64,000 nt of DNA from Gaoshiqia sp050178015 (GTDB lineage Bacteria > Bacteroidota > Bacteroidia > Bacteroidales > Prolixibacteraceae), in assembly GCA_050178015.1 (NCBI GenBank), contig JBFXGM010000022.1:26395-90394 (forward strand), in the 5' to 3' direction. A model generated the notes under the pieces. The model was not told the DNA's origin. It made no database searches and worked only from the letters and a program-made list of their open reading frames with translations. Both the position numbers and the translations under genes were made by a program. This document shows, piece after piece, positions 46,117-54,602 of the stretch. Position 1 is the first letter of the stretch, and every line of letters starts with the position of its first letter.

Positions 46117-47730
46117 ATGGGAACGAAAAATTGCCCGGAAACACCGAGGCAAAAAATGATAAACATGATGTATCTGGTGCTGTTGGCAATGATGGCGCTA
46201 AATGTTGCATCAGAGGTTTTGGATGCCTTTCGGATTGTTGATACCAGTCTTTTGCAGACATTGAAAAGCCTGGACCAAAAGAATGATCAGCTTTTTGCAT
46301 CCTTCAATCAGGCATATGAACTGAACCAGGAGAAAGTAAAGCCTTGGCTGGATAAAGCCAATCAGGTGAAATCCGGTGTCGATTCTCTTTTGAATAAGAT
46401 TACTGATATCAAGGAAGAAATGGTTATCCGGGCCGGTGGGACTTATATCGCTACTATCGAGGACTATAAGGTAAGCCCGGACCGTTCGTATATCACCAAT
46501 ACAAAAGGGGATACCATCCTGATCAAGAAGGATGACGAGCTGAATGTACCCTCTGAGGTGATGATCCGGCTGAAACGGGCCACCGAGTTGAAAGAGTCTA
46601 TTAGTTCGCTGCGTGAAGAGCTGTTGGCGCTGGTTGAAGAAGAAGGCCCTATCCGGACCTCCATTCTTCAGGATTTGGATACTTCCGATCCGCGGGCCCG
46701 GCTAAAAGAAGGAGGAGAGAAAAAGACTTGGGAATCGGAGCATTTCGAAAACAAACCAATCATTGCGGTGATTGCCCTTCTCTCTAAAATTCAGATCGAT
46801 ATCCAAAATACGGAAACGAACATCCTGAATTACTTGTACTCGCAAATTGATGCCAGTTCTTTCAAATTCAATAAGCTGAATGCGGTTGTTATTCCGCGGT
46901 CTTCTTATGTGCTGGAAGGGGATGTGTACCATGCCAAAGTGTTCCTGGCAGCTGAAGATACCACTCAGCAACCTGAAATTATCGTCAATAACAAATCGCT
47001 TCGTATTGAAGACGGAAAAGGGATTTTCGAGGTTCCTGCTTCTTCGGCCGGAACCTTCAACTGGAGTGGGTTGATTAATTTCAAAACACCTGAAGGTGCC
47101 ATTAATACGTACCACTTTGAGCAGGAATACCAGGTTGGAAAGCCCAGTGTGACTATTTCTCCCACTAAAATGAATGTTTTCTACCTGAATATACCAAACC
47201 CGATCAGTGTGTCCGTACCGGGTGTTCCGTCCGAAAATCTTTCGGTATCGGTTACTAATGGACGGATTGAAAAGCGACCGGACGGTTATTTGGTTTTTCC
47301 GGCCAAAGAAGACATCAACGGGAAAGACACCAAGGTAGTTGTGAATGCCAATATCAACGGGGTAAGCCGTAATATGGGACAGATGGTTTTCAGGGTGAAG
47401 CGCGTACCCGATCCACTTGCAACCATTGCCGAGAAAAATGGCGGTGTGTTGCGGAAAGAAGATTTGATGGCCGAACAGGGAATTTTTGCCGCATTGGTAG
47501 ATTTCGATTTCGACCTGAAATTTGCCGTTACCCAATTTGATGTAACCATTACAGGGGCAGGTGGTTATACCAACACTTGGTCATCTAAAACGAACCGGTT
47601 CACCCCGGAACAAAAGCAACAATTCGGAACTCTGCAACCAGGCAGCATTATTTATATTGACAACATCGTTGCGCACGGAGATGATAATACCAACCGGGAG
47701 TTATCTCCGATTAGTTTTAAAATCAGATAG
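46117..47730 (+). CDS. gldM: T9SS motor/periplasmic shaft protein GldM (PorM)
   Basis: 537-residue protein. A short cytoplasmic start (GTKNCPETPRQKMINMMYLV) is followed by one membrane helix at about 15-35 and a large periplasmic part. The latter has an N-terminal helical domain (about 40-230) and beta domains D2-D4, ending in RELSPISFKIR. GldM spans the periplasm and passes motion from GldL to the GldK/GldN ring. Gaps of 15 bp (gldL) and 2 bp (gldN) show tight co-transcription. Confidence 0.95.
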   Translation: MGTKNCPETPRQKMINMMYLVLLAMMALNVASEVLDAFRIVDTSLLQTLKSLDQKNDQLFASFNQAYELNQEKVKPWLDKANQVKSGVDSLLNKITDIKEEMVIRAGGTYIATIEDYKVSPDRSYITNTKGDTILIKKDDELNVPSEVMIRLKRATELKESISSLREELLALVEEEGPIRTSILQDLDTSDPRARLKEGGEKKTWESEHFENKPIIAVIALLSKIQIDIQNTETNILNYLYSQIDASSFKFNKLNAVVIPRSSYVLEGDVYHAKVFLAAEDTTQQPEIIVNNKSLRIEDGKGIFEVPASSAGTFNWSGLINFKTPEGAINTYHFEQEYQVGKPSVTISPTKMNVFYLNIPNPISVSVPGVPSENLSVSVTNGRIEKRPDGYLVFPAKEDINGKDTKVVVNANINGVSRNMGQMVFRVKRVPDPLATIAEKNGGVLRKEDLMAEQGIFAALVDFDFDLKFAVTQFDVTITGAGGYTNTWSSKTNRFTPEQKQQFGTLQPGSIIYIDNIVAHGDDNTNRELSPISFKIR

Positions 47731-47732
47731 AT

Positions 47733-48587
47733 ATGAAAAACGTTTTAGTTTTATTAGGGATTGTAATTTGCATGGTTAGCGCTTCTTTTACCGAAGCACA
47801 CGCGCAAATTGTTGACGGGGCCTATAAACGTACCGACATAAGCAAGAAAAAACCAATGCCGCTGCCACCTGTGCGGGAGGCCGATGTGATGTGGTCGAAA
47901 AGAATATGGCGGATTATCGACCTGCGCGAAAAAATGAACCAGGTGATGTATTTCCCAACAGTTGAAACGGAGGGACGGAACAGTTTGGTTAATTTATTGC
48001 TGAAAGGAATCGAGAGTGGACTGCTAACGGCTTACGATGCACGTACCGACGATGAGTTTAAGGTTCCGCTAACCTACGAACAAGTGAAGGAAGCCTTCGG
48101 GGCAACTACACGTACTCGTCGGGTTCGTGATCTGGAAACCGGCGAATTCCGGGATCAGGTTATCACCGCTGAAATTCGCGGTGAAGAGGTAAAGCAATTT
48201 ATGGTGAAAGAAGAATGGTACTTCGATAAACAGACTTCAACCATGAATACACGCATTATCGGCATTTGCCCGATTCAGGAATATTACCGCGATGAGGATG
48301 TCAACCGCCAGAATGTGCAGCGCCGCCTGGTATTTTGGGTGTATTACCCCGAAGCCCGTGACTTGCTGGCGTCCAATGCTGTCATGAACCCAAATAACAT
48401 TGCCCAAAGCATGTCGTATGACGATCTGTTTATCAAGCGAAAGTTTAATAGCTACGTGGTAAAACAATCCAATGTTTACAACAACCGGGCGATCAGCCAG
48501 TACCTGACCGGACGCGATGCCATGCTCGAGTCGGAACGAATTGAGCAAGACATTTTCAATTACGAGCAGGATCTCTGGGAATATTAA
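47733..48587 (+). CDS. gldN: T9SS ring protein GldN (PorN)
   Basis: 284-residue periplasmic protein with signal peptide (VLLGIVICMVSASFTEAHAQ). Family marks: VREADVMWSKRIWRIIDLREKMN, ETEGRNSLVNLLLKGI, EWYFDKQTSTMNTRIIGICPI and PEARDLLASNAVMNPNN. GldN binds GldK to form the outer-membrane-associated ring of the T9SS. Last gene of the porP-gldKLMN operon. It is followed by a MITE-like element. Confidence 0.95.
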   Translation: MKNVLVLLGIVICMVSASFTEAHAQIVDGAYKRTDISKKKPMPLPPVREADVMWSKRIWRIIDLREKMNQVMYFPTVETEGRNSLVNLLLKGIESGLLTAYDARTDDEFKVPLTYEQVKEAFGATTRTRRVRDLETGEFRDQVITAEIRGEEVKQFMVKEEWYFDKQTSTMNTRIIGICPIQEYYRDEDVNRQNVQRRLVFWVYYPEARDLLASNAVMNPNNIAQSMSYDDLFIKRKFNSYVVKQSNVYNNRAISQYLTGRDAMLESERIEQDIFNYEQDLWEY

Positions 48588-48652
48588 GCGGAATTTGCCC
48601 GGTTGAATTCGGTTTGACTGTCAACGAAAAATAATGCACAACAGATAAAAGG

Positions 48653-48792
48653 AGCTGCCTCAAAAGATAATGCCAACGTGTTCCTGTTATGCGGGTTAAT
48701 AAACGAAGAAAATAACCTTGGAATTATACCCGGTGCGAAGAACGGATTTCAGGGTACCCAAACTGATGTTGGCTTGGCCTTTTGAGACAGCT
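48653..48792. mobile_element. MITE-like element with ~25-bp terminal inverted repeats
   Basis: AGCTGCCTCAAAAG (48653-48666) and CTTTTGAGACAGCT (48779-48792) are inverse at 13 of 14 positions. The match continues inward to GCCAAC/GTTGGC, giving about 20 of 25 positions. The 140-bp interior encodes nothing. AGCTGTCTCAAAAG-type ends are typical of insertion sequences in this phylum, so this is probably a non-autonomous derivative. No clear target-site duplication is visible. Confidence 0.65.
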
Positions 48793-48803
48793 TTCTGATT
48801 TAT

Positions 48804-50147
48804 ATGAAAAAACCCGTTACCATATTAGTCTTGGCATCTTTGATCGCTTTCATTTCCTGTCAGCGGAATGAGTTGTTGCAATATGTTGACGATAAGCCGC
48901 TAAAGCCCTTTTACGAGCCCAGCCCCTTTGGCATGAGTTACATCAACCGGGGCAGTTTTGTTATCGGGCCGGATGATGAGATTCAGGACGAAGCCACGCC
49001 GCTCAAACGGGTTTCCATCGAATCATTCTGGATGGACGATACCGAAATCACCAACAACGAATATCGTCAGTTTGTGTATTGGGTACGCGATTCGATCGCC
49101 CGGACCATCCTCTCCGAAAGCTTTCCGGAGTTTATGCTGACAGAGGATGGACGCGGAAATCCTTATGACCAGCCCCGTCTCAACTGGGAAGATCCGATTG
49201 AATGGCATAACCCTGATTTTCGGAGCGCGTTGGAGGAATTGTACCTGCCGGCTGATGACCGGGTTTTCTTCCCGAAATCAATCGATGCACGAAAGTTGAT
49301 TTTCGATTACCATTGGATCGATTACCAACAAGCTGCCAAGAGGAGCAACAGCTATAATTTCGAAACCCAATCGTATCAGGGGACAGTTACCGGCCTGCGT
49401 GGTGAGGAAATACCGATTAAGGACCGATCGGCTTTCATCATGCGCGAATCAACGCCGGTTTATCCCGATACCTTGTGCTGGGTACGCGATTATACCTATT
49501 CATATAACGATCCCAAAACCGAGAAGTACTTCTGGCATGTTGCCTTTGACGATTATCCGGTGGTTGGCGTCACCTGGAAGCAAGCCGTGGCGTTTTGTCA
49601 TTGGCGGACCAAATTGTATAACGAATACCAGCTGCGTTTGGGTGAAGTGGATGTGCACAATTACCGGTTGCCTACCGAGGCCGAATGGGAATATGCCGCC
49701 CGTGGGGGAGAAGAGCGTACGCTTTACCCCTGGGGAAATTACTACATTCGGAACCAAATGGGCTGTTTCATTGCCAATTTTAAGCCAAACCGTGGGAACT
49801 ATGTGGCCGATAGCCGGAGTGCTACGACAACCATGAAGGTGGGCAGCTACGATCCGAACAACAAGAAGCTTTATGATATGGCCGGAAACGTGGCCGAATG
49901 GACCAGCACGGCCTTCTATGAATCGGCCTACGAGCTGATGAGTGATTTCAATCCTACCTTTGAATACAATGCTTTTCCGCAGGATCCTCCAACCATGAAA
50001 AGAAAAGTAATTCGAGGCGGCTCCTGGAAAGATGTTGCTTACTTTTTGCGCAATGGCACACGAAGTTTCGAGTACCAGGATTCAGCCAAATCCTATATTG
50101 GCTTCCGCTGTGTAAAAACCTCGTTTGCAGATGAATTCAAGCAATAG
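48804..50147 (+). CDS. GldK paralogue (T9SS/gliding lipoprotein)
   Basis: 447-residue lipoprotein (lipobox LIAFISC) very similar in plan and sequence to the GldK at 43.8 kb. Both contain FWMDDTEITNNEYRQFV, WIDYQQAAKRSN, PVYPDTLCW-like DTLCW, DYPVVGVTW, DMAGNVAEWT, MKRKVIRGGSWKD and SYIGFRC. Differences are concentrated in the first 60 residues and in loop regions. It lies 216 bp after gldN, with a MITE ending 11 bp before its ATG. Its role may be an alternative or accessory ring subunit. No matching extra GldN is present. Confidence 0.9.
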   Translation: MKKPVTILVLASLIAFISCQRNELLQYVDDKPLKPFYEPSPFGMSYINRGSFVIGPDDEIQDEATPLKRVSIESFWMDDTEITNNEYRQFVYWVRDSIARTILSESFPEFMLTEDGRGNPYDQPRLNWEDPIEWHNPDFRSALEELYLPADDRVFFPKSIDARKLIFDYHWIDYQQAAKRSNSYNFETQSYQGTVTGLRGEEIPIKDRSAFIMRESTPVYPDTLCWVRDYTYSYNDPKTEKYFWHVAFDDYPVVGVTWKQAVAFCHWRTKLYNEYQLRLGEVDVHNYRLPTEAEWEYAARGGEERTLYPWGNYYIRNQMGCFIANFKPNRGNYVADSRSATTTMKVGSYDPNNKKLYDMAGNVAEWTSTAFYESAYELMSDFNPTFEYNAFPQDPPTMKRKVIRGGSWKDVAYFLRNGTRSFEYQDSAKSYIGFRCVKTSFADEFKQ

Positions 50148-50604
50148 ATTTTCGTTTTCATCTATTGTGTCTCGCATCAAGTTGTTTCGTAATGAGTTAC
50201 TTTGATTTGGCGGAACGCTGCTTCGTGCATGTTGTTATCACCAGATCGTCGTCCCGGGGATTCCAGGTTCGGCCCGGCTGCAGCTTGACGCAATAATTTG
50301 ACTCCGTAGGAAGGAACTTGTACTGCAAGGGCCGCAACATAACCGACGATACAACTTTGGTGGCAGGTATTTATATGAATGGCGTTACTCCGGGATGGGT
50401 GTAAAATCGGAATGCCTTTGGCAAATGCATTTTTAACTAACTTGCTGGTTCAATGTAAAGCGATTGCCAACAACAAATGTCCCCGGAGTGCTTTACTGGG
50501 AAACGCAAGCGTATAACCGCGGGAAATAAAATACCCTGGGCATATTCGATAACAGTGGAAAAGAACCGTGGCATTGGACGCTTTTTACGAATAAAATAGG
50601 CTTG
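50148..50604. other. 457-bp intergenic region, possible gene remnant
   Basis: No intact gene. One frame gives DDTTLVAGIYMNGVTPGWV before a stop and others give short fragments. This hints at decayed coding sequence, but no family can be named. Just upstream of the GH2 gene, a frame reads SGKEPWHWT into the start region. Confidence 0.4.
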
Positions 50605-53031
50605 ATGATGAGAAAGTTAGTACTACTTGGATTGATTTTTTGCACGCTCACGGGTAAGTCCCAACGAACGGAATTTTTGCTCGAAAAGAATTGGAAATTC
50701 ATCCGCGGAGAGGTAGTAGGTGCAGCTGCAGTCAGTTTCGACGACTCGAAATGGGAAACGGTTTCGGTGCCGCACGACTGGGCCATTTATGGTCCGTTCG
50801 ATAAAGAAGTGGACAAACAGGTGGTGGCCATCACCCAGAACAACGAAGAAGAGGCAACCGAAAAGACCGGACGCACCGGCGCCTTGCCGCACATTGGCGC
50901 TGGCTGGTACCGCATTAACTTTCAACTTCCGCAACTGGATGAAGGCAGCCGTGTCCTGGTTGTTTTTGAAGGTGCCATGAGCGACCCCGTTGTTTTTGTC
51001 AACGGAAAGAAAGCCGGCGAATGGGGCTACGGTTATGCTTACTTCAACGTCGATATAACAGAACAGGTCAAATCTGACAACCGCAATTTGCTGGCGGTTC
51101 ACCTTTCACCAAAACCGCTCTCATCGCGCTGGTACCCGGGTGCCGGATTGTTCCGAAAGGTACGCGTTGTGGTACAGCCCAAAAACCACTTTCAACTTTG
51201 GAACACCTTTGTAACCACACCGTTTGTAAGCGACAGCCTCGCACAGATTAACCTGAAAACCAAGGTTGAGGGGAAAGGACTTCGCCTGGAAACAGAAATC
51301 AAGGACGTTAACGGAAACGTGCTGGCCAGTGGCTCGGGCGAAACCTTGTTTGGCGGCGCGTTTGAGCAAAACATCGCGTTGGAAAATCCGAAATTATGGA
51401 GCCCGGAATCGCCAGCCCTGTATGTTGCCGAATCGAAATTGTACGACAAAAACGGCGTGCTGCAGGATGTGCAGACCACCCGCTTCGGGGTGCGCACCAT
51501 CAGCTACACAGCAGGAGAAGGTTTTAAATTGAATGGCAAAGTCCTAAAGTTTAAAGGTGTTTGCCTGCACCACGACCTGGGCCCTTTGGGTGCAGCTGTG
51601 AATAAAGCTGCACTTCGCCGCCAAATTCAGCTGATGAAAGACATGGGGGCAAATGCCATTCGCAGTGCGCACAACATGCCGTCGATGGAGCAACTGGAGC
51701 TTTGTGACGAAATGGGTATGCTGTTCCTGGCCGAAAGTTTCGACGAATGGAAAAAGCCGAAAGTTGAGAACGGCTACAACCGTTTTTTTGACGAATACCA
51801 TGAAAAAGATATCGTAAACCTGATTCGCGCCACGCGCAACCACCCGTGTATCGTGATGTGGAGCAGCGGAAACGAAGTTCCTGACCAATGGGGAAGCGAA
51901 GGCGTGAAACGGGCCAAAATACTGCAGGAAATCTTCCATCGCGAGGATCCGACCCGACCTGTAACCGTTGGCATGGATCAGGTAAAAGCTGTTATGGCGT
52001 CAGGGTTTGGAGCAATTATAGACATTCCGGGATTGAACTACCGGACACATCTTTATGAAGAGGCTTATGAGCGCTTTCCGCAAGGTTTTGTTCTGGGCTC
52101 CGAAACTGCTTCGACCGTGAGCTCGCGGGGTATTTACAAGTTCCCGGTTGAGAAAGCTGTCGGCAAAATGTACGATGACGGGCAATGTTCGTCCTACGAC
52201 CTGGAATATTGCAACTGGAGCAACTTGCCGGAGGATGACGCCGTTCTGCAGGACGACAAAGACTGGGTTATCGGCGAATTTGTGTGGACCGGTTTCGACT
52301 ACCTGGGAGAACCAACTCCTTACGACGAATACTGGCCATCGCGTAGTTCTTATTTCGGAATTTGCGATTTGGCGGGCCTACCGAAAGACCGCTATTATTG
52401 GTACAAAAGCCGCTGGAGCACCAGCGAACCAACCCTGCATATTTTGCCACACTGGAATTGGCCGGGCATGGAAGGCGATACCGTTCCAGTATTTGTGTAC
52501 ACCAGCTACAACAGCGCCGAACTGTTTGTGAACGGCAAAAGCATGGGTGTCCGCACCAAAAACAAGGACTCGAAACTGGAGCGTTACCGCCTGATGTGGA
52601 ACGATGTGGTTTACGAACCGGGCGAACTGAAAGTAGTTGCCTTCGACGATAAGGGCAATGCCGCTGCCGAAGAAGTTGTCCGCACTGCCGGCAAACCTTA
52701 CCGCCTGGTACTGGAGCCCGACCGCATAGCAATTAGCGCCGACGGCCGGGACATCAGCTTCGTAACGGTTTCGGTGGTTGACAAAAACGGCATTCCCTGC
52801 CCTACGGCAACCAATCCGTTAAACTTTAGGGTTGAAGGTGCCGGAAAATACCGGGCTGCCTGCAACGGCGACGCCACTTCGCTCGAACTGTTCCATCTGC
52901 CAACCATGAAACTCTTCAGCGGGAAACTGGTGGTGCTGGTCCAAAGCAAGGAGCAAGCCGGAAATATAACACTTGAAGTAAGTGGAAAAGGACTTAAATC
53001 TGGAAAAATCAATCTGGAAGCAACAAATTAG
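50605..53031 (+). CDS. Glycoside hydrolase family 2 (beta-galactosidase type)
   Basis: Exported beta-glycosidase of about 808 residues. ATG 50605 or 50608 is the start; the codon at 50602 is TTG. Signal peptide KLVLLGLIFCTLTGKSQ. GH2 domains in order: jelly-roll sugar-binding domain (to ~190), immunoglobulin-like domain (~195-300) and TIM barrel (~305-590). The acid/base Glu lies in MWSSGNEVPD (~424) and the nucleophile in VLGSETAS (~500). Beta domains follow, including NSAELFVNGKSMG. It could act on beta-galactosides, glucuronides or related units. It starts an operon with a sulfatase 30 bp downstream, suggesting a sulfated polysaccharide. Confidence 0.93.
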   Translation: MMRKLVLLGLIFCTLTGKSQRTEFLLEKNWKFIRGEVVGAAAVSFDDSKWETVSVPHDWAIYGPFDKEVDKQVVAITQNNEEEATEKTGRTGALPHIGAGWYRINFQLPQLDEGSRVLVVFEGAMSDPVVFVNGKKAGEWGYGYAYFNVDITEQVKSDNRNLLAVHLSPKPLSSRWYPGAGLFRKVRVVVQPKNHFQLWNTFVTTPFVSDSLAQINLKTKVEGKGLRLETEIKDVNGNVLASGSGETLFGGAFEQNIALENPKLWSPESPALYVAESKLYDKNGVLQDVQTTRFGVRTISYTAGEGFKLNGKVLKFKGVCLHHDLGPLGAAVNKAALRRQIQLMKDMGANAIRSAHNMPSMEQLELCDEMGMLFLAESFDEWKKPKVENGYNRFFDEYHEKDIVNLIRATRNHPCIVMWSSGNEVPDQWGSEGVKRAKILQEIFHREDPTRPVTVGMDQVKAVMASGFGAIIDIPGLNYRTHLYEEAYERFPQGFVLGSETASTVSSRGIYKFPVEKAVGKMYDDGQCSSYDLEYCNWSNLPEDDAVLQDDKDWVIGEFVWTGFDYLGEPTPYDEYWPSRSSYFGICDLAGLPKDRYYWYKSRWSTSEPTLHILPHWNWPGMEGDTVPVFVYTSYNSAELFVNGKSMGVRTKNKDSKLERYRLMWNDVVYEPGELKVVAFDDKGNAAAEEVVRTAGKPYRLVLEPDRIAISADGRDISFVTVSVVDKNGIPCPTATNPLNFRVEGAGKYRAACNGDATSLELFHLPTMKLFSGKLVVLVQSKEQAGNITLEVSGKGLKSGKINLEATN

Positions 53032-53061
53032 ATATTTTCAATTCAAACTAAAAACCTGAAC

Positions 53062-54507
53062 ATGAAATCAACAAAACTACTTACCGGCATAAGCTTGTGC
53101 GCCGTTCTACCGGCATGTCAGCCTGCTGCGGAAAAGACACCGGCCCTCCCCAATGTGATTTACATTTTGGCCGATGATTTGGGTTACGGCGATCTGAGCT
53201 GCTACGGGCAAACACATTTCCAGACCCCAAATATCGACCGGTTGGCGCACGAAGGCATGCTTTTCACGCAGCATTACGCGGGTTGTACGGTTTGTGCGCC
53301 TTCGCGCTCATCGTTGCTCACCGGACAAACCACCGGGCACACGCCTGTGCGCGGCAATAAAGGTTGGGAGCCCGAAGGGCAATGGCCTATGCCCGCGGAA
53401 TCGGTAACTGTTGCCGAACTGCTGAAAGTGGCGGGATACGCTACCGGCTGTTTTGGTAAATGGGGCCTGGGTTTTACCGGTACCTCCGGAAACCCGAATT
53501 CGCAGGGATTTGATGAGTTTTACGGCTATAACTGCCAAACACTGGCACATAATTACTATCCGGGACACGTGTGGCATAATCAGGATAAAATCCTTTTAGA
53601 GGGCAATGTCGGCGATGGCTTTGAAACCTATGCGCCTGAATTGATTCATCAGCAGGCCTTGCACTTTATGGAAGCGAATAAAGACAAGCCTTTTTTCATG
53701 TACTATCCGTCGCCAATTCCACACGCCGAATTGTTGTTGCCCAACGAGGAGATGGAGCCTTTCCGGGGAAATTACCTTCCGGAGAAAAGCTATCAGGGAG
53801 CCGAGCCCGGCAACGACCGGTTTCGACTGGGTGCTTACGGGAGCCAGTCGGAATGTCATGCCGCTTTTGCCGCTATGGTGAGTTTGCTCGACCGGCAGGT
53901 GGGCGAAATCCTGGATAAGTTGGAGGAGTTGGGCCTGGCCGAAAACACGATTGTGATTTTCACTTCCGATAATGGTCCGCACCTCGAAGGTGGCGCAGAT
54001 CCGGATTATTTCGACAGCAACGGTCCGCTGCGTGGCTACAAACGCGATTTGTATGAAGGGGGTATCCGCGAACCCATGCTGGTACGCTGGCCCGCAAAGG
54101 TGCAGGCCGGATCTCACAGCGACCACGTATCGGCCTTTTGGGATGTGATGCCGACGCTGACTGAGCTGGCCGGTTTGGAACGCCCGCAGAATATCGACGG
54201 CATTTCTTTTTTGCCCACATTACTGGGAATAGAAGGACAGCAGGAGCACGATTACCTGTACTGGGAATTTCATGAAATGGGAGGACGGCAGGCCGTTCGA
54301 CAAGGAAACTGGAAACTGGTGGTTACGCAGGTGTCCAATCCGGAAAATACCAAGGTTGAGTTATTCGATCTGGAAACTGATCTGGGTGAGGAAACCGATT
54401 TGGCACAACAAGAACCAGAGGTTGTTGAAAGGCTATTCGGGTTGCTTTCCCAAGCCCGCACACCTTCGGAGGTTTTCGACTTTCAGGCAGCTACGGTCAT
54501 TCGGTAA
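53062..54507 (+). CDS. Sulfatase (arylsulfatase family, formylglycine-type)
   Basis: 481-residue S1-family sulfatase, probably a lipoprotein (VLPAC, Cys19). Metal-binding ADDLGYGD (Asp38-Asp39). Active-site signature Cys78-Ala-Pro-Ser-Arg (CAPSRSSLLTGQTTGH), whose Cys must be converted to formylglycine. Further catalytic motifs are GKWGLG, HAELL, FTSDNGPH and KRDLYEGGIREPM. It removes sulfate esters from a glycan, presumably before or after the GH2 enzyme acts. The maturation enzyme (anSME or FGE) is not in the window. The GldK proteins are FGE-like folds without the FGE cysteines. Confidence 0.94.
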   Translation: MKSTKLLTGISLCAVLPACQPAAEKTPALPNVIYILADDLGYGDLSCYGQTHFQTPNIDRLAHEGMLFTQHYAGCTVCAPSRSSLLTGQTTGHTPVRGNKGWEPEGQWPMPAESVTVAELLKVAGYATGCFGKWGLGFTGTSGNPNSQGFDEFYGYNCQTLAHNYYPGHVWHNQDKILLEGNVGDGFETYAPELIHQQALHFMEANKDKPFFMYYPSPIPHAELLLPNEEMEPFRGNYLPEKSYQGAEPGNDRFRLGAYGSQSECHAAFAAMVSLLDRQVGEILDKLEELGLAENTIVIFTSDNGPHLEGGADPDYFDSNGPLRGYKRDLYEGGIREPMLVRWPAKVQAGSHSDHVSAFWDVMPTLTELAGLERPQNIDGISFLPTLLGIEGQQEHDYLYWEFHEMGGRQAVRQGNWKLVVTQVSNPENTKVELFDLETDLGEETDLAQQEPEVVERLFGLLSQARTPSEVFDFQAATVIR

Positions 54508-54543
54508 GTTGGAAGCCTGATGTTGGGATAGGAATTGAAAATG

Positions 54544-54580
54544 AAACAGGCTGGCTCCTTTCGTTGGGGCCAGCCTGTTT
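54544..54580. terminator. Bidirectional terminator
   Basis: AAACAGGCTGGC and GCCAGCCTGTTT form a perfect 12-bp stem. It serves the sulfatase (+) and the S46 peptidase (-). Confidence 0.9.
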
Positions 54581-54602
54581 TGATATTGTGTGCGAACTTG
54601 AT

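Noticed and set aside
46702..47535. Antisense frame of 277 codons within gldM
   Set aside because: It lies wholly inside a well-supported gldM and shows no recognisable family.
43772..50147. GldK proteins as formylglycine-generating enzymes that activate the nearby sulfatase
   Set aside because: They keep the FGE-like fold (RGGSW, GFRC) but lack the second active-site cysteine region of true FGE. GldK is an established T9SS ring lipoprotein.
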